A stretch of DNA of 64,000 nucleotides from assembly GCA_017475265.1 (NCBI GenBank), contig JAFVFY010000027.1, positions 62,001-126,000 on the forward strand, written 5' to 3'. The stretch is from Prevotella sp. (lineage in GTDB: Bacteria; Bacteroidota; Bacteroidia; Bacteroidales; Bacteroidaceae). Of the stretch, positions 17,179 to 26,500 are shown piece after piece. Position numbers and translations under genes: made by a program. Position 1 is the first letter of the stretch; every line of letters starts with the position of its first letter. The notes beneath the pieces were generated by a model, which was given only the letters and a program-made list of their open reading frames with translations, made no database searches and was not told the DNA's origin.

Positions 17179-18057
17179 ATGGCAGACAAGACATTCATCA
17201 AGCTATTCGACGAGAAACAGGTGCGCTACGTGTGGGACGAGGAGGAACAGAAGTACTACTTCTCCATCGTTGACGTGGTGCAGGTATTAACCGAGCAACC
17301 GGACTACCAGAAAGCCCGCAAGTACTGGAACAAGCTAAAGCAGCGCCTCATTGAGGAGGGATTTGAACCGGTGACAAATTGTCACCAGTTGAAAATGCGT
17401 GCTGCCGACGGCAAGATGCGCCTTACCGATGTCGCTGACACCAAGCAGCTTCTGCGCATCATCCAGAGCATCCCTTCGAAGAAGGCGGAGCCGCTGAAGC
17501 AGTGGCTTGCCGACGTGGGAGCCACGCGCATCGACCAGATGCAGGACCCGGAACTCTCCATCGAGCAGGCCGTGCGCGACTACCGCCGCCTGGGTTACAG
17601 CGATGCATGGATCAACCAGCGCATCCGCTCCATCGAGGTACGCAAGGAGCTGACCGACGAATGGCGACGTGGAGGCATGGAGGAGGGCGTGCAGTTCGCC
17701 TCGCTCACCGATATCCTTACCAAGGCCTGGAGCGGTCGCACCACCCGCGAGTACAAGAGTCTGAAAGGCCTACGCAAGGAGAGCCTGCGCGACAACATGA
17801 CTAATGTCGAACTGGCCCTCAACACCCTGGCCGAGGCCTCTGCCACCGAACTGAGTAAGCAACGCAGTCCGCAGGGCTTCAACGAGAACGCCCAAGTGGC
17901 CCATGAGGGCGGCAACGTGGCCAAGGTGGCACGCCAACAGTTAGAGCAGTCGCTCGGCCGCTCGGTCGTCACCGCACAGAAGGCCTCTGATTACATTAGG
18001 CCCATAGAGCAGGCCGACGCCAAGGAGTTGCCGTTCAGCGACGACGCCGGAGAATGA
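17179..18057 (+). CDS. BRO-family (prophage antirepressor-like) protein
   Basis: The 292-residue product begins MADKTFIKLFDEKQVRYVWDE and its first ~110 residues match the BRO-N/antirepressor domain (FSIVDVVQVLTEQPDY, ARKYWNKLKQRL, LRIIQSIPSKKAEPLKQWL). The middle region (PELSIEQAVRDYRRLGYSDAWINQRI...RKELTDEW) is the DinD-like segment often joined to it in Bacteroidota. BRO proteins bind DNA and in phages act as antirepressors; in chromosomes the role is unclear. The ATG at 17179 is chosen over a frame-open start at 17104 because the promoter and a terminator stem lie between them. The gene converges on the S9 peptidase gene with a 20-bp gap. Confidence 0.82.
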   Translation: MADKTFIKLFDEKQVRYVWDEEEQKYYFSIVDVVQVLTEQPDYQKARKYWNKLKQRLIEEGFEPVTNCHQLKMRAADGKMRLTDVADTKQLLRIIQSIPSKKAEPLKQWLADVGATRIDQMQDPELSIEQAVRDYRRLGYSDAWINQRIRSIEVRKELTDEWRRGGMEEGVQFASLTDILTKAWSGRTTREYKSLKGLRKESLRDNMTNVELALNTLAEASATELSKQRSPQGFNENAQVAHEGGNVAKVARQQLEQSLGRSVVTAQKASDYIRPIEQADAKELPFSDDAGE

Positions 18058-18077
18058 GCTATGCGGCAGTATGCCAA

Positions 18078-20639
18078 TCACAGATTCTTCTTTGGGTAAA
18101 GGGCGTTCCACCATGATGGATCGTCCTTTAGCCATTTCTGGAACCAGGCCATCTGAGTGGCAAGCCATTTTTCGCGTTTTTTGTAGTCGAGAATGTGGTG
18201 ATTCTCGCCTTGCACCTCTACGAGTGCCACTTCACGGCCCAGCAGCTTCAGGGCGGTGAACATCTGGAGACTCTCTATGAGCGGCACGTTGGTGTCGGCA
18301 TTACCGTGGAGGAGCAGCAGCGGTGTGTGAATCTTGTCGGCGTTGAAGAGCGGACTCTGGTCGACGTAGAGCTGGCGGTGGCTCCAAGGGTAGCTGTTGG
18401 CCATCGATACCTCGCTGTAGTTGTAGCCCCAGTAGCCCTCACCCCAGTAGCTGGTGTGGTTGGAGATGCCGGCGTGGCTGACGGCGCAGGCAAAGATGTC
18501 GGTGACGGTCTGCAGGTACTGTGTCATGAAGCCGCCGTAGCTGGCACCCATGCAGCCTATCTTGTCGCGGTTGATGAAGGGCTTCTCGTCGCACAGTTTT
18601 TTCACACCCTCGATGATGTCGCCGGCGGGAGAACCGCCGCGCACAGTGCCGTCGGCAGCGGGGGCACCGCCGGCGGTGTTCACGTGGCGCGAGGCCCACT
18701 CCTGGCCGAAGCCCGTGGCTCCGCTGGGCTGGAGGATATAGGCCACGTAGCCTAAGGAGTTCCACATCTGTGGTGCGTAGGGCGACTCGAAATAGCGGCT
18801 CGTCGGTGAGCAGCCACCATAATAATAGACTATCATGGGGTACTTCTTCGCGGGGTCGAAGTCCTTGGGCAGGTAGAGGCGGCCATAGACGGTGTCGCCA
18901 TGGCTGTTGGTATAGTTCCAGTCCTGACAGGTGCCAACCTCGGCATCGCCGAGGGCATCACGACCGTCGAACAACTTGAAACAAGACTTAGACCACGGCT
19001 GACTGGAAACGTAGGCCGAAGCCGGCTCCATGGTGTTATAGGAAAGCCAAGCAAGGGTAGTGGCTTTGCTGGCCATGTCGAAGCGGTAAATATAGTCGCC
19101 ATTGGAGGGCAACTGCGCTATCTTGCCCGTCTTGGGGTTCAGCTGGTAGAGACGTACATAGTCCCGGTCTTCGGCAGAGAAATAGATGTTACCATCGGCA
19201 TCCGACCAGTCCATCCGCTCCACGCTGGGGTCGAAGTCCTTGGTCAGTGGCGTAACGTTTTTGTTAGCCAGGTCGAGGAGGAACAGCTCGTTCTCCGTCA
19301 TGCTCGGCGTCACGTTGGCGGGCAGCTGGCAACCGATGCGGTTGAAAACCTCGGGTGTGCCCTTGACGAGCAACTGACTGCCGTCGGGCGAAAACTCAGC
19401 ACCACCGAGGAAGCCCTCACAGCACAGCACGGTGTCGGTCTTGAGCGTCTGTGCGTCCATGATGTAAATATCCATCACCTCTGTGGGACGTTTCTCCAGT
19501 CGTGAGTAGCTGATGCCGACAAGCAGTTTCTTGCCGTCTTGTGAGATGTCCATGAGCCACTGGCTGCGTGGACTGAAAGTGATGCGCTGGCTCACGCCCG
19601 TCTTCACGTCGTGGCGCACGAGATAGGAGCGCTTGCGCCAGTTGGGCTGGCGGTCGTCCATCTCCAACACCTCGAAGACATCGGCATCTTCTTTCGACCC
19701 TTCGTCTTCCACATTAATTATAATATAGTCCTCCGTGGGGCTGACGGTATATCCACCGTCGGGCATACCGCTGGCCCATAGCATGCGATTGCCTGTGGCA
19801 GGGTCTACCTTGTAGAGTGTGCGCACGCCCTGCTCCTTCTCTTCTTCTAACCATGCCGTGGAAGCGGGCATCCAGCGTACCGATTTTGTCAGGTGGCGCA
19901 CCAGCTGCCAAGAACTGTTTTTATGTTGATAAGCCATCAGCTCATAGTCCCAGCGGCTGTTGCCGCCACGCTCTGTGGTCTGATAACTAGTCACCAGATA
20001 GTTGCCGTCGGCAGAAAGACTCACTCCCCGCACGCGCCGGCCGTCAGTGAGGTCGTGTACCATGTAGGGATGCTTCTTGCTCAGTGTGTAGTCAATAGTG
20101 GGCAACGCTTCCAAGCGTTGTGTATCGGTATCGCAACGCTCGGAAGCGTTGCCTACTATCGTCACGCTGATGCTGTCTGAGTCAGACGGCTCGGCCAGGT
20201 ATTTGATGGCGATGGTGTGGTGCTCGGGAGCCAGCTTCAGGTCGGGCGAAGCCTCCTCACCGTCGATAAATAGCTTGTGGTTCTTGGGACCTTTCACATT
20301 CAGCTTGGCCTCCAGGAATGAAGTGTTATTCATGTAGAACGACAGTACGCCCACCGAACGGCTGTCCTTCAGTGACGGCAGTGGTGCACCGCCCGGACAT
20401 GTCGCCGTGGCCTCAACGTCATGGGTTACGGCTGCAAGCAGCGACTGCGGGTCAAAGGCCTTGCCCTTGACGTCCACCGTGTCGAAAGCCATCGGCGTGG
20501 TCACGGCAAAAGGTCCCGCCAGATTGAACTCTTTCACCTCAGTTTTTGGGGCAACGCTTTCTTGCGTTGCGTCTTTCTGCTGTGCACTGGCTCCCATTGT
20601 CAGGGCCATCAGTATCACCAAGGAAATGTTTCTCTTCAT
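18078..20639 (-). CDS. S9-family prolyl oligopeptidase / dipeptidyl-peptidase-like serine peptidase
   Basis: The 853-residue product has a signal peptide (MKRNISLVILMALTMGASAQ), a long beta-propeller region (~200-600) and a C-terminal alpha/beta-hydrolase domain (~610-840). Catalytic residues fit the S9 pattern: nucleophile Ser700 in GASYGG, Asp782 in GNADTNVP and His814 (or His815) in GENHH. Such exported peptidases trim dipeptides or oligopeptides in the periplasm. Two REP-like palindromic elements lie in frame in its N-terminal part, at 20101-20153 and 20551-20570, adding residues such as NASERCDTDTQRLEALPT. It starts 11 bp after the stop of the metallophosphoesterase gene and shares its promoter. 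Confidence 0.93.
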   Translation of the reverse strand: MKRNISLVILMALTMGASAQQKDATQESVAPKTEVKEFNLAGPFAVTTPMAFDTVDVKGKAFDPQSLLAAVTHDVEATATCPGGAPLPSLKDSRSVGVLSFYMNNTSFLEAKLNVKGPKNHKLFIDGEEASPDLKLAPEHHTIAIKYLAEPSDSDSISVTIVGNASERCDTDTQRLEALPTIDYTLSKKHPYMVHDLTDGRRVRGVSLSADGNYLVTSYQTTERGGNSRWDYELMAYQHKNSSWQLVRHLTKSVRWMPASTAWLEEEKEQGVRTLYKVDPATGNRMLWASGMPDGGYTVSPTEDYIIINVEDEGSKEDADVFEVLEMDDRQPNWRKRSYLVRHDVKTGVSQRITFSPRSQWLMDISQDGKKLLVGISYSRLEKRPTEVMDIYIMDAQTLKTDTVLCCEGFLGGAEFSPDGSQLLVKGTPEVFNRIGCQLPANVTPSMTENELFLLDLANKNVTPLTKDFDPSVERMDWSDADGNIYFSAEDRDYVRLYQLNPKTGKIAQLPSNGDYIYRFDMASKATTLAWLSYNTMEPASAYVSSQPWSKSCFKLFDGRDALGDAEVGTCQDWNYTNSHGDTVYGRLYLPKDFDPAKKYPMIVYYYGGCSPTSRYFESPYAPQMWNSLGYVAYILQPSGATGFGQEWASRHVNTAGGAPAADGTVRGGSPAGDIIEGVKKLCDEKPFINRDKIGCMGASYGGFMTQYLQTVTDIFACAVSHAGISNHTSYWGEGYWGYNYSEVSMANSYPWSHRQLYVDQSPLFNADKIHTPLLLLHGNADTNVPLIESLQMFTALKLLGREVALVEVQGENHHILDYKKREKWLATQMAWFQKWLKDDPSWWNALYPKKNL
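20101..20153. repeat. REP-like palindromic pair inside the S9 peptidase gene
   Basis: Two hairpins, 20103-20120 (arms CAACGCTT/AAGCGTTG) and 20133-20152 (arms GCAACGCT/AGCGTTGC). The outer 12 bp at each end are also exact reverse complements. It is followed by CCTACTA. The whole element is read in frame as protein. Confidence 0.85.
20551..20570. repeat. Single REP-like hairpin near the 5' end of the S9 peptidase gene
   Basis: Arms GCAACGC and GCGTTGC around a 6-base loop. Same core as the elements at 20101-20153; it encodes part of the residues just after the signal peptide. Confidence 0.7.
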
Positions 20640-20650
20640 AGTCTTGTATT

Positions 20651-21811
20651 TTATTGCGGATTAATGTCTGCCACGATGTACTCCGACTGCGTGCCGATGC
20701 GGAACTTGCCGCCCCAGATGCCTATGCCCGAGGAAATGTAATAGCGGGTCTGTCCGCGCTGCCAGGGGCCGAAGGAACATTCGTAGACACGGTCGGTAAT
20801 CCATGAGATGGGCCACACCTGCCCACGGTGGGTATGGCCGCTCAGCTGGAAGTCGATGCCAGCCTGTTCGGCCTCCTCCAGGTGGTAGGGCTGGTGGTCG
20901 AGGAGGATGGTGAAGTGGGAGGTGGGAGCGGTGCCCGCCTTGCTCATGATATCTTTCAGGGTTTTGCGCTGCGGGTTCATGCGGTCGTCGCGGCCGATGA
21001 TAAGTAGGTCACGCTTCCCAGCGTGACAGTCTGCTCCCTGGAGTCTGACGGGGAAGATGCCACGCTCGGAGGCGTGGCCTACTAGGGCGCAGCTGTCGCG
21101 CAGCAGGTGTATGCCCGCGTCATGGTAGAACTGAAAAGCACGCGGCCCGCCGGAGAAGTACTCGTGATTGCCCAGACAGGCGTAGACGGGAGCTTCGAGA
21201 CGGTGGAACTCCTCAGCCATGCGTTCCTCCAGGAGCGGACGCATGCTCATGTCGATGATGTCACCTGCGATGAGCACCACGTCGGGCTTCTCAGCGTTGA
21301 TGAGGTCTATCCATCGGGCCAGCTCATGGCGTGGGTTGTGGTAGCCTAGGTGCAGGTCGCTGAGCATGACCAGCCGCAGGGGATGAGACAGCGGTTTCGT
21401 GGTAGTAAGTTGCAACTCCTCGCGCACCTTGTGGCGATAGTTCACGTTGCCCAGCAGGAAGACGGCGAACAGGCCCACGATGAGTACGACCGTGGTATAG
21501 AAATTATGGTGTAGCCACGTGCCGGGCACCAGTCGCACGAGCCTTCCCAGGTCGAGCATCAGGAAGATGATGACCAGATAGAGCATGACGAAGAGACTGG
21601 AATTGCCCACGTCGTAGCACAGACGCGCCAGCCACAACGGCAGTCGGTCGATGAAACGGCTGAGGTTGAGGAATAGGAGCAGGAACGCCCCGACGCCCAG
21701 ACACAATAAGACTGCACGCCAGAGACGGGGCAGTGGTATCAGCGTCCACAGATGCCAGCCACAATAGGCCAGACCCAGTATCGGCAACAGAAGGAAGAAT
21801 ATCATCCACAT
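20651..21811 (-). CDS. Membrane-anchored calcineurin-like metallophosphoesterase
   Basis: The 386-residue product has about four hydrophobic segments in its first ~140 residues, then a calcineurin-like phosphoesterase domain with all metal-binding motifs: SDLHLGY, AGDIIDM, LGNHEYF and SGHTHRGQ. This is the YkuE/YaeI-like layout; relatives act on lipid-linked or membrane-associated phosphate substrates, but the substrate here is unknown. A REP-like pair (21008-21080) is read in frame in the region between GNHE and the GRDD motif. A full promoter lies so close to the ATG at 21811 that the message may be leaderless; an in-frame ATG at 21805 is an alternative. Confidence 0.88.
   Translation of the reverse strand: MWMIFFLLLPILGLAYCGWHLWTLIPLPRLWRAVLLCLGVGAFLLLFLNLSRFIDRLPLWLARLCYDVGNSSLFVMLYLVIIFLMLDLGRLVRLVPGTWLHHNFYTTVVLIVGLFAVFLLGNVNYRHKVREELQLTTTKPLSHPLRLVMLSDLHLGYHNPRHELARWIDLINAEKPDVVLIAGDIIDMSMRPLLEERMAEEFHRLEAPVYACLGNHEYFSGGPRAFQFYHDAGIHLLRDSCALVGHASERGIFPVRLQGADCHAGKRDLLIIGRDDRMNPQRKTLKDIMSKAGTAPTSHFTILLDHQPYHLEEAEQAGIDFQLSGHTHRGQVWPISWITDRVYECSFGPWQRGQTRYYISSGIGIWGGKFRIGTQSEYIVADINPQ
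21008..21080. repeat. REP-like palindromic pair inside the metallophosphoesterase gene
   Basis: Two hairpins: 21008-21027 (arms GTCACGCT/AGCGTGAC) and 21059-21078 (arms GCCACGC/GCGTGGC), followed by CTACTA. The sequence pattern (xxACGCTTCC and GGAxGCGTxGCCTACTA) parallels the elements in the neighbouring peptidase gene. It is read in frame. Confidence 0.82.
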
Positions 21812-21818
21812 ATTGCCG

Positions 21819-21849
21819 CAAAGGTACGAAGAATCTGCCTACAGACAAA
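21819..21849 (-). promoter_or_regulatory. Promoter of the metallophosphoesterase-S9 peptidase operon
   Basis: On the minus strand TTTG (21846-21849), a 19-bp spacer and TACCTTTG (21819-21826), a full consensus match. The ATG follows only about 8 bp after the -7 box. Confidence 0.8.
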
Positions 21850-21918
21850 GGCAAGAAAGCGATTTTAACTAATTACGGTCTTTTTTTTGCATCTGTAAAT
21901 CAAAAAAAGGTACATCTT

Positions 21919-21949
21919 TTTGCTGTTTCGCGATTTCTTCGTATCTTTG
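21919..21949 (+). promoter_or_regulatory. Promoter of the propeller/kinase operon
   Basis: TTTG at 21919-21922, a 19-bp spacer and TATCTTTG at 21942-21949, a full consensus match about 25 bp before the ATG at 21975. Divergent from the promoter at 21819-21849. Confidence 0.8.
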
Positions 21950-21974
21950 CACGCACAATATCAATACCGTCTTC

Positions 21975-23552
21975 ATGAAAAAGACAGGCGTGGCGATAGC
22001 CTTAGCGGTGGCATTGGTGCTAAGCTTGGCGGGCACCGTGTCTCTTGGTGTGCTCTATCATCGTGAGGTGGAGCGCAACGAGAAGTTGGAGTCACAGATG
22101 GTGGATCTTGTCGAGAAGGAGAACGAGGCAGCAGTGATGCAGAGCATCAACGCACAGATGGAAGAGATAGCCGACCAGGAGCGCCGTGTGAGCGACCGAC
22201 AGCGTGAGGAGGCCATCGAACAGCGCAAACTTGCCGAAGAGGAGCGACAGAACGCTGAAAGGCAGCAGCGGGAGGCCGAGGAGCAGCGCCAGAACGCCAT
22301 CGCCGCCGAACAGATGGCCTTGGATGCATCGGGCGTGGCACAGCGGCAGCGCACCATCGCCGAGGAGCAGCGCACACAGGCGGAGCAGTCAAAGCGCATG
22401 GCCGACACGCTGAGCTACACCGTCATGGCCAGGAATCTGGGCTCGCTGGCCATGACGCAGAATACTACAGGAAACCACCAGCTGGCCGACCTCCTGGCAT
22501 ACGCCGCATACACGTTCACCCAGCGCTATGGAGGCGATATCTATAACCCCGCTATCTACCAAGCCCTCTCCATGACCAGTGCCAGCATGAAGAAGTGGAA
22601 CGTGGGGAAGGGTGCCGTGATGAAGATGTGGGGGCTGCCCAATTCCAAAACTTTTGCCACCGTCAGCACCTACGGTGAGATAACATTCCACACCAAGACC
22701 AAGGACGGAAACCTGAATACGGAGAACATCTTCCGCAACAGCCAATATGACTTTCGCGACCTTGTAATAGACAAAAAGGGCACGCTCTACGCCCTGAGCC
22801 ATACCGGCCACTTGGTCTATGGCAAACGTGGAGACCTGCGCATAATGATGATAGAAGGGGCACAGAAACCCTTCCGTCTGTTCATCCACACGGACGGCGA
22901 ACTCCTCGTGGTGGCGCAGCAGAGCATACACTTGCTGGAGATAGCAACCATGAGCCAGGTGCGACGACTACCCCTACATTTTACGACTACCGTGGCCGGC
23001 GAGGATGACCACCAGCTGCTACTATTCGACAAGCAGGGACATGCCTACACCGTCGACAACAAGGCCACGAAGTTAACGCCTAAGAAACTGCCCTTCGACG
23101 CGCAGCCGATAACGTCGTACACCTATAGCTGGAGAAACGGATACGAGGCCTTCGGCACCAAGGAGGGTGTCATCATCATCATCGACGACCGCGGCAACGT
23201 GCACCGCCTCATAGGCCACGGCAGCCGCGTGACGAGAGTGAAGTTCGATGGCAACCGGCTCTACTCCACCAGCTACGACGGTACCGTGCGCTTCTGGCCC
23301 TTCACACAGCAGAGAATCGAACCCGTGACCGTCATCAATACAAACCAATGGATAGTGAGCTTCGCCTTTGATGAAACCATGCGCTACATCTGGACTGCCG
23401 ACCAGAACGGTAATCTCACCGAGACACTGATCGACCCGTACATCATGGCTGAGAAGACACACGATGACTTGAAGCGTGAGTTCACACCCGAGGAGTGGGA
23501 CTACTACGTGGGCAAGGAGATTCCCTATAGGAAATTGAGAGTTGAGAATTGA
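21975..23552 (+). CDS. Membrane-anchored coiled-coil plus beta-propeller (WD40-like) protein
   Basis: The 525-residue product has one N-terminal transmembrane segment (residues ~5-27) and a long charged coiled coil (~33-145) of RQREEAIEQRKLAEEERQNAE-type heptads. A region resembling the helical linker of WD40 signalling proteins (MARNLGSLAMTQNTTGNHQLADLLAYAAY) leads to a C-terminal beta-propeller (~215-500; for example GHGSRVTRVKFDGNRLYSTSYDGTVRFW). It is probably a sensor or scaffold working with the two kinase-like genes downstream. Its stop codon lies inside a heptamer array that also holds the next start codon. Confidence 0.8.
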   Translation: MKKTGVAIALAVALVLSLAGTVSLGVLYHREVERNEKLESQMVDLVEKENEAAVMQSINAQMEEIADQERRVSDRQREEAIEQRKLAEEERQNAERQQREAEEQRQNAIAAEQMALDASGVAQRQRTIAEEQRTQAEQSKRMADTLSYTVMARNLGSLAMTQNTTGNHQLADLLAYAAYTFTQRYGGDIYNPAIYQALSMTSASMKKWNVGKGAVMKMWGLPNSKTFATVSTYGEITFHTKTKDGNLNTENIFRNSQYDFRDLVIDKKGTLYALSHTGHLVYGKRGDLRIMMIEGAQKPFRLFIHTDGELLVVAQQSIHLLEIATMSQVRRLPLHFTTTVAGEDDHQLLLFDKQGHAYTVDNKATKLTPKKLPFDAQPITSYTYSWRNGYEAFGTKEGVIIIIDDRGNVHRLIGHGSRVTRVKFDGNRLYSTSYDGTVRFWPFTQQRIEPVTVINTNQWIVSFAFDETMRYIWTADQNGNLTETLIDPYIMAEKTHDDLKREFTPEEWDYYVGKEIPYRKLRVEN

Positions 23553-23568
23553 GAGTTGAGAGTTGATG
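23534..23568. repeat. Heptamer array (ATTGAGA/GTTGAGA) spanning a stop-start junction
   Basis: Five 7-bp units. The array includes the last codons and stop of the WD40-like gene and the ATG (23566) of the next gene. Confidence 0.88.
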
Positions 23569-26500
23569 AACATGATTCGCTCGATGAGGAACATATACCA
23601 GAACGCAATTCTACGTCGGCTACTGCTGTGCGCAGCAATTGTCAATTGTCAATTGTCAACTGTCAATTTGTTCGCCCAGGGCATTCCCTTCTTCCATAAC
23701 TTCCCAGCCACGGAGTACAAGGCCCACAACAAGAACTTCGACATCGTGGCCGCCGCCGACGGTACGGTCTACGTGGCCAACTTCGAGGGTCTGCTCTACT
23801 ACGACCAGGCAACGTGGCGCATTATCCACACGCCTGGCATCACCCGTGTGACATCGCTCTTCCTCGACTCACAAGGCACCCTCTGGACAGGAGGCTACAA
23901 CTACATTGGCTTCCTCGCCACCGATGACAAAGGCATCCTTTACCTGAAATCCATCGGTGGAAAGCACAAGGTGAACGGCGAGGTGCTGCAGATCTGGGAA
24001 GCGGGCAGTGACATCCGCGCTCTTGTCAGCGACGGTAGCGAATACATCGTCACCGACAGCACGCTGACGCTCACCACCAGGAAACCGTTGACCGAAAGGC
24101 TGGATATGGACACTAACCTGAACGCATACATCAATCAGGAGGTGGAACTAGGGAGACAGATTAAAGCCATCGCCACCAACGGTGAAGGTGTCATCATCAC
24201 CAACAAGGAAGGCACAGAATTGTTACGCGTGAGTGAGGACAATGGGCTCTGCTCCGACAATGTGTCCAAGCTGGCATACAACGGGAACGGATTGCTTTGG
24301 GGAGCCACGGACAACGGCATCTTCGCCATGGCCATCCCATCGGTCTACACACACTTCACTGCCAAGGAAGGACTGCGCGGAGAGGTGCGCAGCATAGAGA
24401 CACTGGGCGACGACACCTACGTAGGTACACAGAGCGGACTCTTCCGGCTGCAGGGCAACCGTTTCATATCGGTAAAAGAGATAACACTGGCCTGCTGGCA
24501 GCTGAAGCGGCAAGGAGACCGTCTGCTGGCTGCCACCATCGACGGGCTTTATGCCATCCATCCAGACAGGAAGGTGGACATCCTCACCACGGCCGGAACG
24601 TTCTCCGTGCTGCCCCTTGACGATGGCTCATTCCTCACGGGCGAAATAGACGGCGTATACCTGAAACGTAAAGGAGGCGCACGGAAGAAGTTATGGGACA
24701 TAGAGAAGGTGGTGACCCTCGTGAAGGACAACCAAGGAACACTGTGGATGCAAAACCTCTACGGAGGAGTCTGGACAGCCCCTCAACCCTCAACTCTCAA
24801 CTCTCAACTCTCATCTCTCAACTCTCAACTCTCAACGCTCAACGCTTATAAGCCCGACGAGAACGAGATACACACACTCGTGAGCTACAAAGGGAAGGTG
24901 ATGCCCATTGCTGCCAACGACACCAAGCCGTTCCCCTTCCCGCTCTTCTCCTACGCCGACGACGAAGGACTGCTCTGGCTTACCGATAACAAGGCTCACC
25001 GGCTCTATGCCATGCAAGACAGCGCGCAAGATGAGAGGATGTCGCAGCTGGTCTATCCACTGATGGACTACTCCGTGTGTGCCATGATGCGCCGTGGGAA
25101 TCAGTTGTGGATGGGTGGCGACAAGGGACTCTGCATCGTCGACGACAGGCATGAAGACCCTTGCTTCACCATGAAGCCCAGGCTCCGGCTGCGCTCAGTA
25201 AGACTCCACGGCGACAGCATCATCTGGGGAGGCTACGGTCCACAGCCAGAAGAGCTGCCCACACTGGCCAGCAACGAACACCACATCGTGTTCGACTACT
25301 CCATAGACAACCCGTCGATGCTGCTCGCCACGCAATACCACACCCGTATGAACGGAGGAAACTGGAGTGCATGGGAGACCCTGACCTTCGAGGAATACAG
25401 TAACCTCGCCTATGGCGACTTCCACTTCGAGGTACAGGCACGCGATGCCTACGGACGGCTGTCAGACATCGTGGACATCTACTTCCGCATCACACCACCT
25501 CTGCACATGCGCTGGTACATGCAACTGCTTTATATCCTTCTGATTGCGGCCCTGATCTACGCCTTCATGCGCTACAGACTCTACCGCCTGGAGAAGGACA
25601 AGCACCGTCTGGAGACCGTGGTTCAGGAACGGACGGCAGACCTCATCGAGGCACAGCACGAGCTGGTGCGCCAGGAGAAGATGGCCACCGTGGGTAAGCT
25701 CACCCAGGGACTCATAGACCGAATACTCAACCCGCTGAACTATATCAACAACTTCTCCAAGCTCTCAGAAAGCCTTGTCAATGATATCAAGGCCAACATT
25801 GAGGACGAGAAGGAAAACATCACCCCCGATAACTACGACGATACCATGGAGGTGCTCAACATGCTGCGCGGCAACCTGCAGAAGGTAGGTGAGCACGGGG
25901 CCAACACCGCACGGGTGCTCAAGGCCATGGAGGAAATGCTCAAGGACCGCACGGGCGGACAGGTGAACATGAACCTCAACGACTTGCTCCGCCACAACGA
26001 GAAGATGCTGCACAAATACTACGAGAAGGAAATTGCAGAGCACAACATCAGCACCTCATTCTCACTGCCCGCAGACGACATCCACATAAAAGGCAACGGC
26101 GAACTGTTGAGCATGACCATCATGGGCATGCTGCGAAACGCCATCTATGCCGTGTTGAAGAAAGACCTCAGAACCCAGGCCTCAGACCTCAGACCTCAGA
26201 CTTCGGACATTAGACTTCAGACATCAGACATCAGACATCAGACTTCGGACATTAGACCTCAGACTTCAGACCTCAGACCTCAGACTTCAGACATCAGACC
26301 TTACCAACCGGAGGTGAGACTCGAACTGAAGACCAGCAAAGGGAAAGCCATCATTACCATCCACGACAACGGCATAGGCATAGAAGCCTCCATCATCGAC
26401 CGCATCTTCGACCCATTCTTCACCACTAAGACAACGGGTGAGGCATCGGGCGTAGGACTCTACATCAGCCGCGAGATAGCCCAGAACCACGGTGGCGACA

